Shown here: positions 1 to 8,117 of the stretch, piece by piece
How the letters are laid out: each line of letters starts with the position of its first letter
Numbering within the stretch: position 1 is the stretch's first letter
Notes under the pieces: generated by a model
Database searches by the model: none
What the model was told of the DNA's origin: nothing
What the model saw: the letters and a program-made list of their open reading frames with translations, nothing else
DNA from: Streptomyces sp. V4I2
Lineage (GTDB): Bacteria > Actinomycetota > Actinomycetes > Streptomycetales > Streptomycetaceae
Direction of reading: 5' to 3'
NCBI RefSeq assembly: GCF_030817655.1
Contig: NZ_JAUSZM010000003.1
Location: 9,300,001-9,364,000, forward strand
Length of the DNA: 64,000 bases
Made by a program: the position numbers and the translations under genes

Positions 1-516
1 TTCACCGCCGGGTACGGGCGCTCGCGCGTCGTGTCGGTGGCGCTCGGCGGGCTCGGCACCGGACTGGGCGTCGCCGCCATGCACTACACCGGCATGGCCG
101 CGCTCAACCTGCACGGCACCGTCGACTACGACCCGCTCCTCGTCGTCGCCTCCGTCGCGATCGCGGTCGTCGCCGCGACCGCCGCGCTCACCCTCACCCT
201 CATCGTGCGCGGTCCCGTCCTCGCCGCCGTCGCCGCGCTCGTCATGGGGCTGGCGGTCAGCAGCATGCACTACACCGCCATGTACGCCGTCGACGTCAGC
301 CTCGCGCCCAGCAGCGCGGAACTGTCCGGGGCCACGGCCACCGAGTTCCTCTTCCCGCTCGCCGTCGTGCTCGGCTCGTTCCTCTTCCTCACGTCCGCGT
401 ACGTCGCGCTCTCTCCGACCGGCAAGCGTGCCGAGTCCGTCGCCGCCGAACTGTTGCGCGAGGTGGAGCTCTCCACCGCGACCGTCACCGCGCCCGCCAC
501 CACGGCGACCGTCTGA
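1..516 (+). CDS. MHYT-domain integral membrane sensor (3' part)
   Basis: The reading frame is open from the first base, so the N-terminus lies outside the window and 171 residues are visible. Two copies of the MHYT signature are seen, AMHYTGM near nucleotide 78 and SMHYTAM near 264, each at the edge of a hydrophobic helix, followed by another membrane segment and a short Ala/Thr-rich tail. MHYT domains are membrane modules proposed to bind metal and sense oxygen, CO or NO. No GGDEF or EAL output domain follows, so this is a stand-alone membrane sensor. It ends 44 bases before the downstream histidine kinase on the same strand, so the two may be co-transcribed and work together; that link is inference. 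Confidence 0.85.
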   Translation, partial: FTAGYGRSRVVSVALGGLGTGLGVAAMHYTGMAALNLHGTVDYDPLLVVASVAIAVVAATAALTLTLIVRGPVLAAVAALVMGLAVSSMHYTAMYAVDVSLAPSSAELSGATATEFLFPLAVVLGSFLFLTSAYVALSPTGKRAESVAAELLREVELSTATVTAPATTATV

Positions 517-559
517 GCCGTACGTCCGCAGCGCCGCACCACACCTCTCGAGGTATCCC

Positions 560-2563
560 ATGCGTGTCACCCGAACAACGGAACGGCTGCGTCCCAGGTC
601 GGTCCGGGCCAAGATCGTCGCCCTGCTCATGCTGCCCATCGTGTCCCTCATGGCGCTGTGGGGCTTCGCCGCGGTGACCACGGCCTCCAGCATCGGCGAC
701 ACCCAGCGGGTCAAGGACGTCAACGCCGAACTCCTCGCCCCCCTCGACGAGTTCGTCGCCGCGCTGCAGACCGAACGGACCGCCGTCGCGCGCCGCGCCG
801 CCGCGCCGGACACAGCCGGTCTCGACGCGATCGAGGAAGAACGCAGGGCCACCGACCGGGCCGCCACCGCCTTCCGCAACGGCGCCAACGCCGCCACCGC
901 GGACGCCGAGCTCCTCGACGCCGGGCTGCCCGCCCGCATCGACCGTCTGGAGGCCGACGCGCGCGGACTCACAGCGCTGCGCGAGCGGACCGATGGGAAG
1001 GGCACCGCCCAGGCGGCGTTCACCGCGTACTCGACGGTCATCGAGCACGCCTTCGCCGTCACCGGCGCGCTCACCGGCGAGAACGGCACCGACGCCGCAT
1101 CCGAGGCACGGGTCGTCCTCGAACTCGCCCGCGCCCGCGAGGCCGTGGCCCAGGAACAGGCCGTTCTCGCCGCGGCAGGCGCAGCCGGGAACCTCACCAT
1201 GGAGCAGTACACGCAGTTCGTCGGCGCCGTCGCCACCCAGCGGGAGCTCCTGAGGCCGGCGGTCGCCGACCTGAAGCCGGCGCACCGGGCGGCGTACGAC
1301 GCGGTGCTGGACAGCGGTGGTTACGACGGGCTCGCGGCCGGCGAGGACCGGGTGCGCGGCGCCGGGCCCGGCGCTCCAGTCATCTCCGCGGGCTTCCTGA
1401 GGGACTGGGACTTGGCCGCCGACGCCGTGCTGAAGGGGCTCGCCGAGGCCGAGTCGGACGCCGGCACGGGGGCCACGGCCAAGGCGAACCCGTTCGGCTG
1501 GGACACGCTGGGCGCCTCCGGCATCGCCGTCATCCTCGGGCTGGTGGGTGTGCTGCTGTCGCTGCTCGTGTCCGTGGGCGTCGGCCGCGGGCTCATCGTC
1601 GAACTGCTCGACCTGCGCAACTCCGCCCTGGAGGTCGCCGGGCGCCGGCTGCCCAAGGCCATGCGCCGACTGCACGCCGGGCAGGGCGTGGACATCGACG
1701 CCGAGGCCCCGATGCGCCGCCTCGTCGGCGACGAACTCGCCCAGGTGGGCTCCGCGCTCACCGCCGTGCAGCGGGCCGCGCTCAAGGCCGCGTCCGAGCG
1801 CGCCGAACTGCTCAGCGGCATCTCGGGGGTGTACGTGAGTCTCGCCCGCCGCAGCCAGGTGCTGCTGCACCGCCAGCTCGACCTGCTCCACCTACTGGAG
1901 CAGCGCCCGCGCGACCCGGCCGAGATGCAGGAGCTGTACCAGGTCGACCACCTCGCCACCCGGATGCGCCGCCACTCCGAGAGCCTGCTCATCCTGTCCG
2001 GCATCGCGCCCGGACGCGGCTGGCGCGACCCCATCCCGCTGGTGGACGTCCTGCGGGCCGCCGTCGCGGAGATCGAGCAGCCGGGCCGGGTCCAGATCTG
2101 GGCCGTACCGCGCGTCTCCGTCCACGGCGGCTCCGTCGCCGACGTCATCCACCTGCTCGCCGAACTCGTCGAGAACGCGGCCTCCTTCTCACCGCCGAGC
2201 GCCCATGTCCGGCTGCGGGCCGCCCGGATGCGCGAGGGTCTCCTCATAGAGATCGAGGACAGCGGCTTCGGCATGGACGAGGAGGCGATGGCCGAGGCCA
2301 ACCGCAAGATCCAGTCCGAGAACGTCGATCTGCTCGACGCCAAGCAGATCGGGCTCTTCGTGGTCAACCGCATCGCCGCCCGGCAGGGCCTGAGCGTCGA
2401 ACTGCGTTCCTCGGCGAGCGGCGGGGCCACGGCGGCCGTCCTCATCCCCGAGAACCTGATACGGGACGACATGCCGGTGCACGACGCGGCGCTCCCCGGC
2501 GACCAGGACGGCGGCCGGGCACTGGCCCCCGCGTCGGCGTTGATCCCGCAGCAGCGGGGATGA
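560..2563 (+). CDS. Conservon-type sensor histidine kinase with nitrate/nitrite-sensing-like domain
   Basis: This 667-residue protein has a TM helix near residues 15-37, a long helical extracytoplasmic region resembling the NIT (nitrate/nitrite sensing) domain, a second TM near 310-335, a linker with the DHLATRMRRHSESL helix, and a C-terminal HATPase domain. The HATPase shows an N box (ELVENAASFSPPS), a G1 box (EDSGFGMDE) and a G2-like segment (QIGLFVVNRIAARQG). The architecture is that of CvnA kinases, which in Streptomyces conservons are followed by roadblock, DUF742 and small GTPase genes. None of those partners is present, so it is an orphan. The ATG at 560 was chosen because the hydrophobic N-terminus begins soon after it; the frame stays open further upstream. 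Confidence 0.88.
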   Translation: MRVTRTTERLRPRSVRAKIVALLMLPIVSLMALWGFAAVTTASSIGDTQRVKDVNAELLAPLDEFVAALQTERTAVARRAAAPDTAGLDAIEEERRATDRAATAFRNGANAATADAELLDAGLPARIDRLEADARGLTALRERTDGKGTAQAAFTAYSTVIEHAFAVTGALTGENGTDAASEARVVLELARAREAVAQEQAVLAAAGAAGNLTMEQYTQFVGAVATQRELLRPAVADLKPAHRAAYDAVLDSGGYDGLAAGEDRVRGAGPGAPVISAGFLRDWDLAADAVLKGLAEAESDAGTGATAKANPFGWDTLGASGIAVILGLVGVLLSLLVSVGVGRGLIVELLDLRNSALEVAGRRLPKAMRRLHAGQGVDIDAEAPMRRLVGDELAQVGSALTAVQRAALKAASERAELLSGISGVYVSLARRSQVLLHRQLDLLHLLEQRPRDPAEMQELYQVDHLATRMRRHSESLLILSGIAPGRGWRDPIPLVDVLRAAVAEIEQPGRVQIWAVPRVSVHGGSVADVIHLLAELVENAASFSPPSAHVRLRAARMREGLLIEIEDSGFGMDEEAMAEANRKIQSENVDLLDAKQIGLFVVNRIAARQGLSVELRSSASGGATAAVLIPENLIRDDMPVHDAALPGDQDGGRALAPASALIPQQRG

Positions 2564-2629
2564 CGAACGCTGCGGGACAGCGGTCGTACTGATGACAACG
2601 CTCAACCACTCATCACCCGGACACGGCCC

Positions 2630-3757
2630 TCAGCACCGATCCACCTCCTGGCGCCGGCCGTTGTGATCGAGTGCCCAGGCCACATCCCTGAGCAGGGCAT
2701 GCCGCCAGCCCGCTCGGTCGTGGCCCGACGCCGACCGCGCAACCCGTACCGTCGCACCGGCCTGTTCGGTCAGGGTCTCGGTCAGCTCGCAGTGGGGCAG
2801 CATCCGGGTCTCGTGTTCCCCCACGTCGAACGCGACCCGCAGACCGGACAGGTCGGGCCCAAGGGTCCGCAGGCGCGCGGCGATGGCGCCGCCGACCGGG
2901 CCGCCCAAGGGGTCCGCCAGGTCCAGGGCGTCGGGCGTCCACCAGAACGACCCGGACTGGCAGGCGACGCGGGACACCAGGTCCGGGAACTCCAGTGCCG
3001 CGTACAGCGCGCTCAGCCCGCCGAGGCTCTGCCCGGCGACCACCAGCCGGTCCCGGTCGGCGGGTACGCCGGATTCCGCCACCAGGGGCAGCAGTTCGTC
3101 CCGGACCGCCTCCCACAGTTCGGGTCTGCACCCGAACTCGGCCTTCCTGTCCTTGGCCGGCAGGAAGACGAGGGTGACCGGGGGCATGTCGCCACTGGCG
3201 ACGGCGGAGTCGAACGCGGTCATGGCCGGGTGCAGGTACAGCCAGTCGTCCCCGTCGAGCAACAGGACCACCGGTCCGCCGCCGCCCACCGGGTGGACGC
3301 GTACGGTACGCCGCCCGCCGAGCCGTTCACTGGTCCAGCGGATCCGGGTGCGCGGGAGGGGCAGGACGACATCGGCGCCGATGACGGGCCAGTGCGGCTG
3401 GGCCGGCGCGTCCGGGGTCGCGGCGATGGACCGGTCACCGCCCGCACCGACCGGGTTGAGCGGGTCGGCGTACGCCGCGTCGCCCGTCAGGAACTGGTAG
3501 GTCACCCGCAGCCGCGCGGGCATGCGCACCTCGGCGTACCAGCAGTCCGTGTCGCCCCACCGGCGCAGGGGTACCGGATCCGACCAGCTCTCGAAGGCGA
3601 TGCTCGCCGCTTCGGACCCGCGCCGCAGGAACAGGGTCACCCAGCCGTCGCCGTCGGGTATCGACGCGGGTGTCCTCGCGGCTGCCCAGAACTCGTCGGT
3701 GCCGGGTGCGCCGGGCAGTCCGAACGCGGCGAAGGTGTCGTCCCCCACCAACCTCAT
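2630..3757 (-). CDS. Enterochelin esterase-like (Fes family) siderophore hydrolase
   Basis: This 375-residue cytoplasmic protein has the two-part Fes layout: an N-terminal beta-sandwich domain to about residue 150, then an esterase-D type alpha/beta hydrolase. The nucleophile elbow reads AGQSLGGL with Ser244, and a late GHD segment near residue 352 supplies the likely His. Fes enzymes cut the ester backbone of ferric catechol siderophores to release iron. It diverges from the mbtH gene across an 87-bp gap that holds an iron box (3806-3824), so both sides are probably repressed by a DmdR/IdeR-type regulator when iron is plentiful. The exact siderophore substrate cannot be read from the sequence. 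Confidence 0.85.
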   Translation of the reverse strand: MRLVGDDTFAAFGLPGAPGTDEFWAAARTPASIPDGDGWVTLFLRRGSEAASIAFESWSDPVPLRRWGDTDCWYAEVRMPARLRVTYQFLTGDAAYADPLNPVGAGGDRSIAATPDAPAQPHWPVIGADVVLPLPRTRIRWTSERLGGRRTVRVHPVGGGGPVVLLLDGDDWLYLHPAMTAFDSAVASGDMPPVTLVFLPAKDRKAEFGCRPELWEAVRDELLPLVAESGVPADRDRLVVAGQSLGGLSALYAALEFPDLVSRVACQSGSFWWTPDALDLADPLGGPVGGAIAARLRTLGPDLSGLRVAFDVGEHETRMLPHCELTETLTEQAGATVRVARSASGHDRAGWRHALLRDVAWALDHNGRRQEVDRC

Positions 3758-3805
3758 GAACGTCTCCTTGTGGAGCGGAAAGTGAGAAGGCTAAGCTCAT
3801 GCCGA

Positions 3806-3824
3806 TTAGGCGAGCCTAACCTTA
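3806..3824. promoter_or_regulatory. Iron box (DmdR/IdeR-type operator)
   Basis: The 19-bp site TTAGGCGAGCCTAACCTTA matches the actinobacterial iron-box pattern TTAGGTTAGGCTAACCTAA at most positions. It lies between the divergent fes-like and mbtH genes, 21 bp before the mbtH ATG, where bound repressor could block both promoters. Confidence 0.85.
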
Positions 3825-3844
3825 TTCCCCAGGAGGCACCGCGC

Positions 3845-4057
3845 ATGAGCACCAACCCCTTCGACGACGCCGACGGCCGTTTCCTCGTCCTCGTGAACGA
3901 CGAGGGCCAGCACTCGCTCTGGCCGTCCTTCGCGGAGGTGCCCGGTGGGTGGACGATCGCCTTCGCGGAGAACACGCGGGACGCCTGCCTCGAGTTCGTC
4001 GAGGCCAACTGGACCGATCTGCGCCCCCGTTCCCTTGCCGAGTCCATGGACGCCTGA
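3845..4057 (+). CDS. MbtH-like NRPS accessory protein
   Basis: The 70-residue product has the MbtH family signature: NPFDD at the start, LVNDEGQHSLWP in the middle, a conserved GW pair and a C-terminal WTDLRPRSLAE. MbtH proteins bind and activate adenylation domains of non-ribosomal peptide synthetases, commonly those for siderophores. The ATG at 3845 follows a strong AGGAGG at 3831-3836. It begins a tight three-gene operon: the amidohydrolase starts 6 bases after its stop. An iron box lies just upstream. No NRPS gene is present in the window, so its adenylation partner must be encoded elsewhere. Confidence 0.95.
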   Translation: MSTNPFDDADGRFLVLVNDEGQHSLWPSFAEVPGGWTIAFAENTRDACLEFVEANWTDLRPRSLAESMDA

Positions 4058-4063
4058 CGGCCG

Positions 4064-5641
4064 ATGCTCTCCACCAGACTGACGAACGCCCGCTTCCTCA
4101 CCATGGACCCCGACCATCCCGTCGCCCACGACCTGGGTATCTGGCAGGGCCGGATCGTCGGTCTGGACGAGGCCGTCACCTCCCTGCCCGCGCGCGAGGT
4201 GATCGACCTGCAGGGCGCCACCGTGCTGCCCGGCTTCATCGACGCCCATGTGCACCTGGCCTGGACCGGGTTCAAGCAGCACACCCCGAGCATCGCGGGC
4301 CGCACGCGGATCGACGACGTGCTCGCCGTCGTGGAGGAGGCCGTCATCCGGAAGGGCTCGCCCGGCGCCTGGGTGAGCATCGCCGGCTACGACCAGCGCG
4401 CCCTGGGCCGCCACTTGACCGCCGCCGAACTGGACCAGGTCAGCCACGGGCACAAGCTGTTCGTGCTGCACGACTCCGGGCACGGCTGCGTCGTCAACTC
4501 CGCCGTGCTCGACCTGCTCCCCGCCGACATCCCGCACGACAACGGCTTCCTCGCCGAGGGCGCCATGGGAGCCGCCCGCGCACTGCGTCTGCCCCACTCC
4601 CAGGAGGAACTGGCCGAGGCGATCGGGCGCGCCGCCCGGGCCTGCCTGGCCGAGGGAGTCACCGCCTGCGCCGAGGCGGGCATCGGCGGCACCCTCCTGG
4701 GCCACAGCCCGGTCGAGCTGGGCGCCTACCAACTCGCCGGTGAGAAGGGCCTGTTGCCGCTGCGGGTGCAGCTCATGGTGTCCGCCGACCGGCTGCACCC
4801 GGTCGCCGCGCACACGGACGACGGCATTCCCCTCGCCCTCGATCTCGGCCTGCGTACGGGGTTCGGCGACGACCGGCTCTCCGTGGGCGCGCTGAAGGTC
4901 TTCACCGACGGCGGCATGATGGCCCGGACCGCCGCGCTCAGCAGCCCGTACGAAGGGCTGGACGGCGCGGGCCAGTTGCAGGACGACCCGGACGTGCTCG
5001 CGGACACGATCGTGGCCGGTCACCTCGCCGGCTGGCAGCTCGCCGTCCACGCGATCGGCGACCGCGCGGCCGACGTCGCCCTCGACGCTCTGGAACGGGC
5101 CCAACGGCTCCGCCCGCGCCCCGGCGCCCGGCACCGCATCGAGCACGCCGGACTGATCCGCCCCGACCAGCTCCCGCGCTGTGCCCGACTCGGCGTCAGC
5201 GCCGTCGTCCAGCCCAACTTCCTGCGCTACTTCGGCGACGACTACGCGGCGATCATGGGGGAGGAGCGTGCCCCGTGGCTCTACCGCGGCAGGGCGTTCC
5301 TGGACCACGGCATCACCCTCGTCGGCAGTTCCGACCGCCCCGTCACCGACGGATCCCCGCTGCGGGCCGTCCAGTTCATGGTCGAGCGCGCCTCCGAGTC
5401 CGGCCGGGTGATCGGACCGGACGAGGGCATCACCGTCGACGAGGCCCTGCACGCCTACACGGTCGCCGGCGCCTTCGCCTGCCACTGGGAGGACCGCGTG
5501 GGAAGCCTCACCGCGGGCAAGCTCGCCGACCTGGTCGTGCTCGGCGACGACCCCCGGCGCGTCGACACATCGCGGATCGGAGACATCGAGGTCGTGGCGA
5601 CATACGTCGACGGCCGTGACACCGGGAAGGCGGCATCATGA
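4064..5641 (+). CDS. YtcJ-type metal-dependent amidohydrolase
   Basis: This 525-residue protein has the amidohydrolase-superfamily layout of the YtcJ branch: an N-terminal beta-sandwich strand region, the metal-binding DAHVHL motif after GFID (near residue 60), a lysine-containing GALKVFTDGG segment, His in AVHAIGDRA and in RIEHAGL, an Asp in GSSDRPV, and the C-terminal beta-sandwich return (AGKLADLVVLGDDP). Family members hydrolyse amide or carbamate bonds. It sits between mbtH and a small gene that it overlaps by ATGA, so translation is probably coupled and iron-controlled. A role in trimming or recycling a siderophore amide is plausible by context but unproven; the true substrate is unknown. 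Confidence 0.8.
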   Translation: MLSTRLTNARFLTMDPDHPVAHDLGIWQGRIVGLDEAVTSLPAREVIDLQGATVLPGFIDAHVHLAWTGFKQHTPSIAGRTRIDDVLAVVEEAVIRKGSPGAWVSIAGYDQRALGRHLTAAELDQVSHGHKLFVLHDSGHGCVVNSAVLDLLPADIPHDNGFLAEGAMGAARALRLPHSQEELAEAIGRAARACLAEGVTACAEAGIGGTLLGHSPVELGAYQLAGEKGLLPLRVQLMVSADRLHPVAAHTDDGIPLALDLGLRTGFGDDRLSVGALKVFTDGGMMARTAALSSPYEGLDGAGQLQDDPDVLADTIVAGHLAGWQLAVHAIGDRAADVALDALERAQRLRPRPGARHRIEHAGLIRPDQLPRCARLGVSAVVQPNFLRYFGDDYAAIMGEERAPWLYRGRAFLDHGITLVGSSDRPVTDGSPLRAVQFMVERASESGRVIGPDEGITVDEALHAYTVAGAFACHWEDRVGSLTAGKLADLVVLGDDPRRVDTSRIGDIEVVATYVDGRDTGKAAS

Positions 5642-5868
5642 GCGGGAAGACGGCACCAGTCGAGAGCTACGCCCACCTCTGGGAGGACGACGGGCACCTG
5701 CACCGCTGGGTGATCTGGAACACGGCCGGGGAGACCCTGGTCTTCGACAGGGACATCAACTGTCCTGTCGACGGGGGTGACGAGACGGTCCAGCCCGAGG
5801 TTCTGCGCAGGATGCGGGGGGCGGGCGTACCGGAGACCGACGAGTATCCGGGCGGCCCGTGCGCGTAG
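5638..5868 (+). CDS. Small hypothetical protein coupled to the amidohydrolase
   Basis: This 76-residue acidic soluble protein is not recognised. It is rich in Trp and aromatic residues (HLWEDDGHLHRWVIWN) and ends with Gly-Gly-Pro-Cys-Ala. It has no signal peptide or membrane helix. Its ATG overlaps the TGA of the amidohydrolase (ATGA), a strong sign of translational coupling, so it belongs to the iron-box operon that starts with mbtH. The LW-E-DD and RWVIW spacing faintly recalls the aromatic core of MbtH proteins, but the match is too weak to assign that family. It converges with the isochorismatase homologue. Confidence 0.7.
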   Translation: MSGKTAPVESYAHLWEDDGHLHRWVIWNTAGETLVFDRDINCPVDGGDETVQPEVLRRMRGAGVPETDEYPGGPCA

Positions 5869-5937
5869 GCACGACCCGGCGGTCCCCAAGGCCGAGCGGC
5901 TGGCGGGCACTTGGGTGTGCGTGACGTCCAGCCCCGG

Positions 5938-6594
5938 TCAGGTGTTCCGGCGCCCGCGGTGCAGGAGCAGATCGCGCAGCAGGGCGGCAGTCGAGCAGAC
6001 CACGCCACTGCGCGCCGCCCACCGGAGCGCCATGGAGTGTTCCTCGGCGGAGACGTCGGCCACGGCGTCGGCGACGATGAAGGGCTGGATGTCGTTCATG
6101 AAGGCGTCCGCCGCCGTCAGGAGGACGCCGCGATGCGCGTACACCCCGCACACGATCAGCTGGTCGCGGCCCTCCGAGCGCAGCAGCCGGCCGAGATGGC
6201 TGCGCAGGAAGGCGTTGTGGCGCACGTTGCTCAACAGATGCTCGCCGGGGCGCGGTACGAGTGGCTCTATGATCGCGGCGGCATCCGGCTCCTGGCCGAT
6301 ACCCGGACCCCAGACCTCGGCCATGAGACCACGTCGGCCCGGCCGTTGTCCGGTCGACTCCGCGCTGAAGACGACCGGCAGGCCCAGGGCTCCGGCGAGC
6401 TCGCGGAGCGCGACGATGTTGTCGACGAGTTCCACCACGGGAGAACGCCCCGCCTCAAACGCGCCGACGAAATGGTTCTGCATGCCGTGGACCAGGAGCG
6501 CGCAACGCGCCGGATCGATCCTCCAGGAAACGTGCGGCCGAGGGAGAACGGAGCTGTCCGGCATGGGATACGAGTCGATGGCCGGCAAGCCCAT
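5938..6594 (-). CDS. Isochorismatase-family protein lacking catalytic Asp and Lys
   Basis: The 218-residue product aligns by eye along its length with the isochorismatase domain of EntB/DhbB: IDSYPMPDS, an LLVHGMQNHF strand, VWGPG, and GVYAHRGVLLTAADAF. These enzymes turn isochorismate into 2,3-dihydro-2,3-dihydroxybenzoate. The conserved Asp of the HDMQ motif (Asp37 in EntB) is Gly37 here, codon GGC, and the catalytic Lys in the VKWRYSAF-type segment is Asn123, codon AAC. The protein is therefore probably not a normal isochorismatase. It has no aryl-carrier domain. ATG 6594 was chosen because AAGGGA lies 7 bases upstream; an in-frame ATG at 6639 lacks a comparable site. An iron box lies at 6646-6664. 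Confidence 0.85.
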   Translation of the reverse strand: MGLPAIDSYPMPDSSVLPRPHVSWRIDPARCALLVHGMQNHFVGAFEAGRSPVVELVDNIVALRELAGALGLPVVFSAESTGQRPGRRGLMAEVWGPGIGQEPDAAAIIEPLVPRPGEHLLSNVRHNAFLRSHLGRLLRSEGRDQLIVCGVYAHRGVLLTAADAFMNDIQPFIVADAVADVSAEEHSMALRWAARSGVVCSTAALLRDLLLHRGRRNT

Positions 6595-6645
6595 GGGCGA
6601 TTCCCTTCTGCATGACGCGCCCGCGAACAGAGCCTCCACGGTGTA

Positions 6646-6664
6646 TTAGCTTAGCCTAACCTAA
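6646..6664 (-). promoter_or_regulatory. Iron box upstream of the isochorismatase homologue
   Basis: TTAGCTTAGCCTAACCTAA is a near-perfect 19-bp DmdR/IdeR operator, 51 bp upstream of the isochorismatase-like gene's ATG at 6594. With the box at 3806-3824 it frames the iron locus. Confidence 0.9.
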
Positions 6665-6810
6665 GTTACCGGTGGGGACTCTGTCGACGTCTCATCGCCC
6701 CGCTTTACCCGATCAGGTGCTCTCGGTCGGCATCAACGGGGCGTCAAGGAGCCATACTTGACCAGGCAGGATCGTCCAGTGGTGGCACCATGCGGGAGAG
6801 GCATCGTTCG

Positions 6811-7344
6811 GTGAGCAGCGTCGGCAAAGGGCTCGAGAAGGTCGAAGTAAGGCTCCGCTGGGATCCCAGTTCCTGGGACCAGCCACCTCACCATCTCGAC
6901 ATCATGGCCGCGACCTACTCCGTCGACGACCCTTACGGGCGGCCCGCATACGTGGTGCACACCGAAAGCCGATCGCCGGACGGCACCATCAACATGAGCC
7001 GGCACAGCGAGACCGGCCAGGGTTTCGGATTCGTCGAGGTGATGGTGCTGGAACTCGACCGGCTGGCACCCTCGTTCGCGCGCGTGGTCGTAGGGGTGGC
7101 CATCCATCAGACCGGCGGTCACAAGACCTTCGGCGACCTGACGAACACAGGGGTCGTCGTCGTCCAGGCGTACCGGGAGCTGCTGAACGACGACTTCACG
7201 CGGGTCGCCGGATCCACCGCTGCGACGGTTGCGGAATTCGCCAGGGATTCCTCCGGCGTATGGGAGTTCCACGAGAGGATCCGGGGCTTCGACTGCGACC
7301 CCGTGGCTTTCAGCGCCGAAATGGGGAGCGTTCGGCACCCCTGA
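6811..7344 (+). CDS. TerD-family protein
   Basis: The 177-residue product starts with KGLEKVEVRLRWDPSSWD and continues LDIMAATYS and GDLTNTG, the calcium-binding beta-sandwich pattern of the TerD/TerZ/TerE family. These cytoplasmic proteins are linked to tellurite resistance and broader stress responses, often with membrane-stress modules. GTG 6811 was chosen because GGGAGAGG lies ten bases upstream; an in-frame ATG at 6790 has a weaker site and would add seven residues. It stands alone on its transcript, followed after 160 bp by the NfeD-like and flotillin genes. A membrane-stress role with those genes is inference. Confidence 0.8.
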   Translation: MSSVGKGLEKVEVRLRWDPSSWDQPPHHLDIMAATYSVDDPYGRPAYVVHTESRSPDGTINMSRHSETGQGFGFVEVMVLELDRLAPSFARVVVGVAIHQTGGHKTFGDLTNTGVVVVQAYRELLNDDFTRVAGSTAATVAEFARDSSGVWEFHERIRGFDCDPVAFSAEMGSVRHP

Positions 7345-7507
7345 CCGACGGGCCGGATCCCGGAGCGCGCTGCCTGCCGCGGCCCGGTGGAGAGCACGGC
7401 ATAAAAGTCGCGTAAAGATTGCCGGAAGCAGGCAATGTCATGGGGGACTCCCGCATGTGAGCATGCCTTCATCAGCGGGTGGTGGTGAAGGAAGGCGGTG
7501 AGTGCGG

Positions 7508-7993
7508 ATGACCTGGTTTCTGGGTCTCGGCATCGCGGGGGTCGTGCTCCTCGTCCTGTCCCTCGTCTTCGACGGAGTTCTGGACGGCCTCTTCGACGGG
7601 CTGCTGTCGCTCCCGGTCGTCGCCGGATTCGTCTCCATGCTCGGCTTCTCGGGTGCGATCGTCATGGGCACCACGGGGCTGGGCGCGGTCGGCGCCACCG
7701 CGGTCGGCGTGCCTGCCGGGGCCGTCACGGGCCGGCTCGCGTATCGCCTGAGCCGCGCGCTGATGAACGATGCGTCCGGTGCCGCCCCGCGCGGCGACGA
7801 CATGATCGGTGTGGCGGGCTCCGTGGTGACCGCCATCCCGGCCGACGGCTACGGCGAGGTGCTGGTGCACCTGGCCGGGCAGCCGGTGAAGCTCGCGGCC
7901 AGGAGCGCGGTCCCCGTGGCGCGCGGCGCCGAGATCTGGGTGGAAGCCGCACTGTCACAGTCGGCGGTCGCCGTACGCCGCGTCGAACGCTGA
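7508..7993 (+). CDS. NfeD-like membrane protein
   Basis: This protein of about 161 residues has a TM helix at 3-22, a Gly/Val-rich hydrophobic stretch near 32-70 and a C-terminal beta-rich domain (GVAGSVVTAIPADGYGEVLVHLAGQPV) resembling the OB fold of NfeD proteins. NfeD proteins pair with flotillins in membrane microdomains, and a flotillin gene follows directly. The start is uncertain: GTG 7502 sits 6 bases after GGAAGG and ATG 7508 sits 12 after it; ATG is listed. Two hairpins follow the stop, the second ending in a T-rich tract, so some transcripts probably end before the flotillin gene. Confidence 0.75.
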   Translation: MTWFLGLGIAGVVLLVLSLVFDGVLDGLFDGLLSLPVVAGFVSMLGFSGAIVMGTTGLGAVGATAVGVPAGAVTGRLAYRLSRALMNDASGAAPRGDDMIGVAGSVVTAIPADGYGEVLVHLAGQPVKLAARSAVPVARGAEIWVEAALSQSAVAVRRVER

Positions 7994-8036
7994 CCGGCCG
8001 AGCCGGCTCGGCCGGAGTGCCGTTCAGAGGCACTCC
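7994..8036 (+). terminator. Double hairpin between NfeD-like and flotillin genes
   Basis: A 22-bp perfect palindrome at 7994-8015 begins just after the stop codon. A second stem, GGAGTGCC at 8014-8021 pairing with GGCACTCC at 8029-8036 over a 7-base loop, is followed by a pyrimidine-rich tract with many T residues. It looks like a partial intrinsic terminator that would let the upstream gene be expressed more than flotillin. Confidence 0.6.
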
Positions 8037-8117
8037 TTCTCTTTCCTGTTTCGCAGGACTGTTCCGCAGCACTCGTATCGATCTGCCGTCCCCTGGGAGG
8101 GCTGAGGGGGAACCACC

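Noticed and set aside
485..1891. Large antisense frame over the sensor kinase
   Set aside because: It is a shadow of GC-rich codons: no family match, Gly/Arg-rich sequence and no ribosome site.
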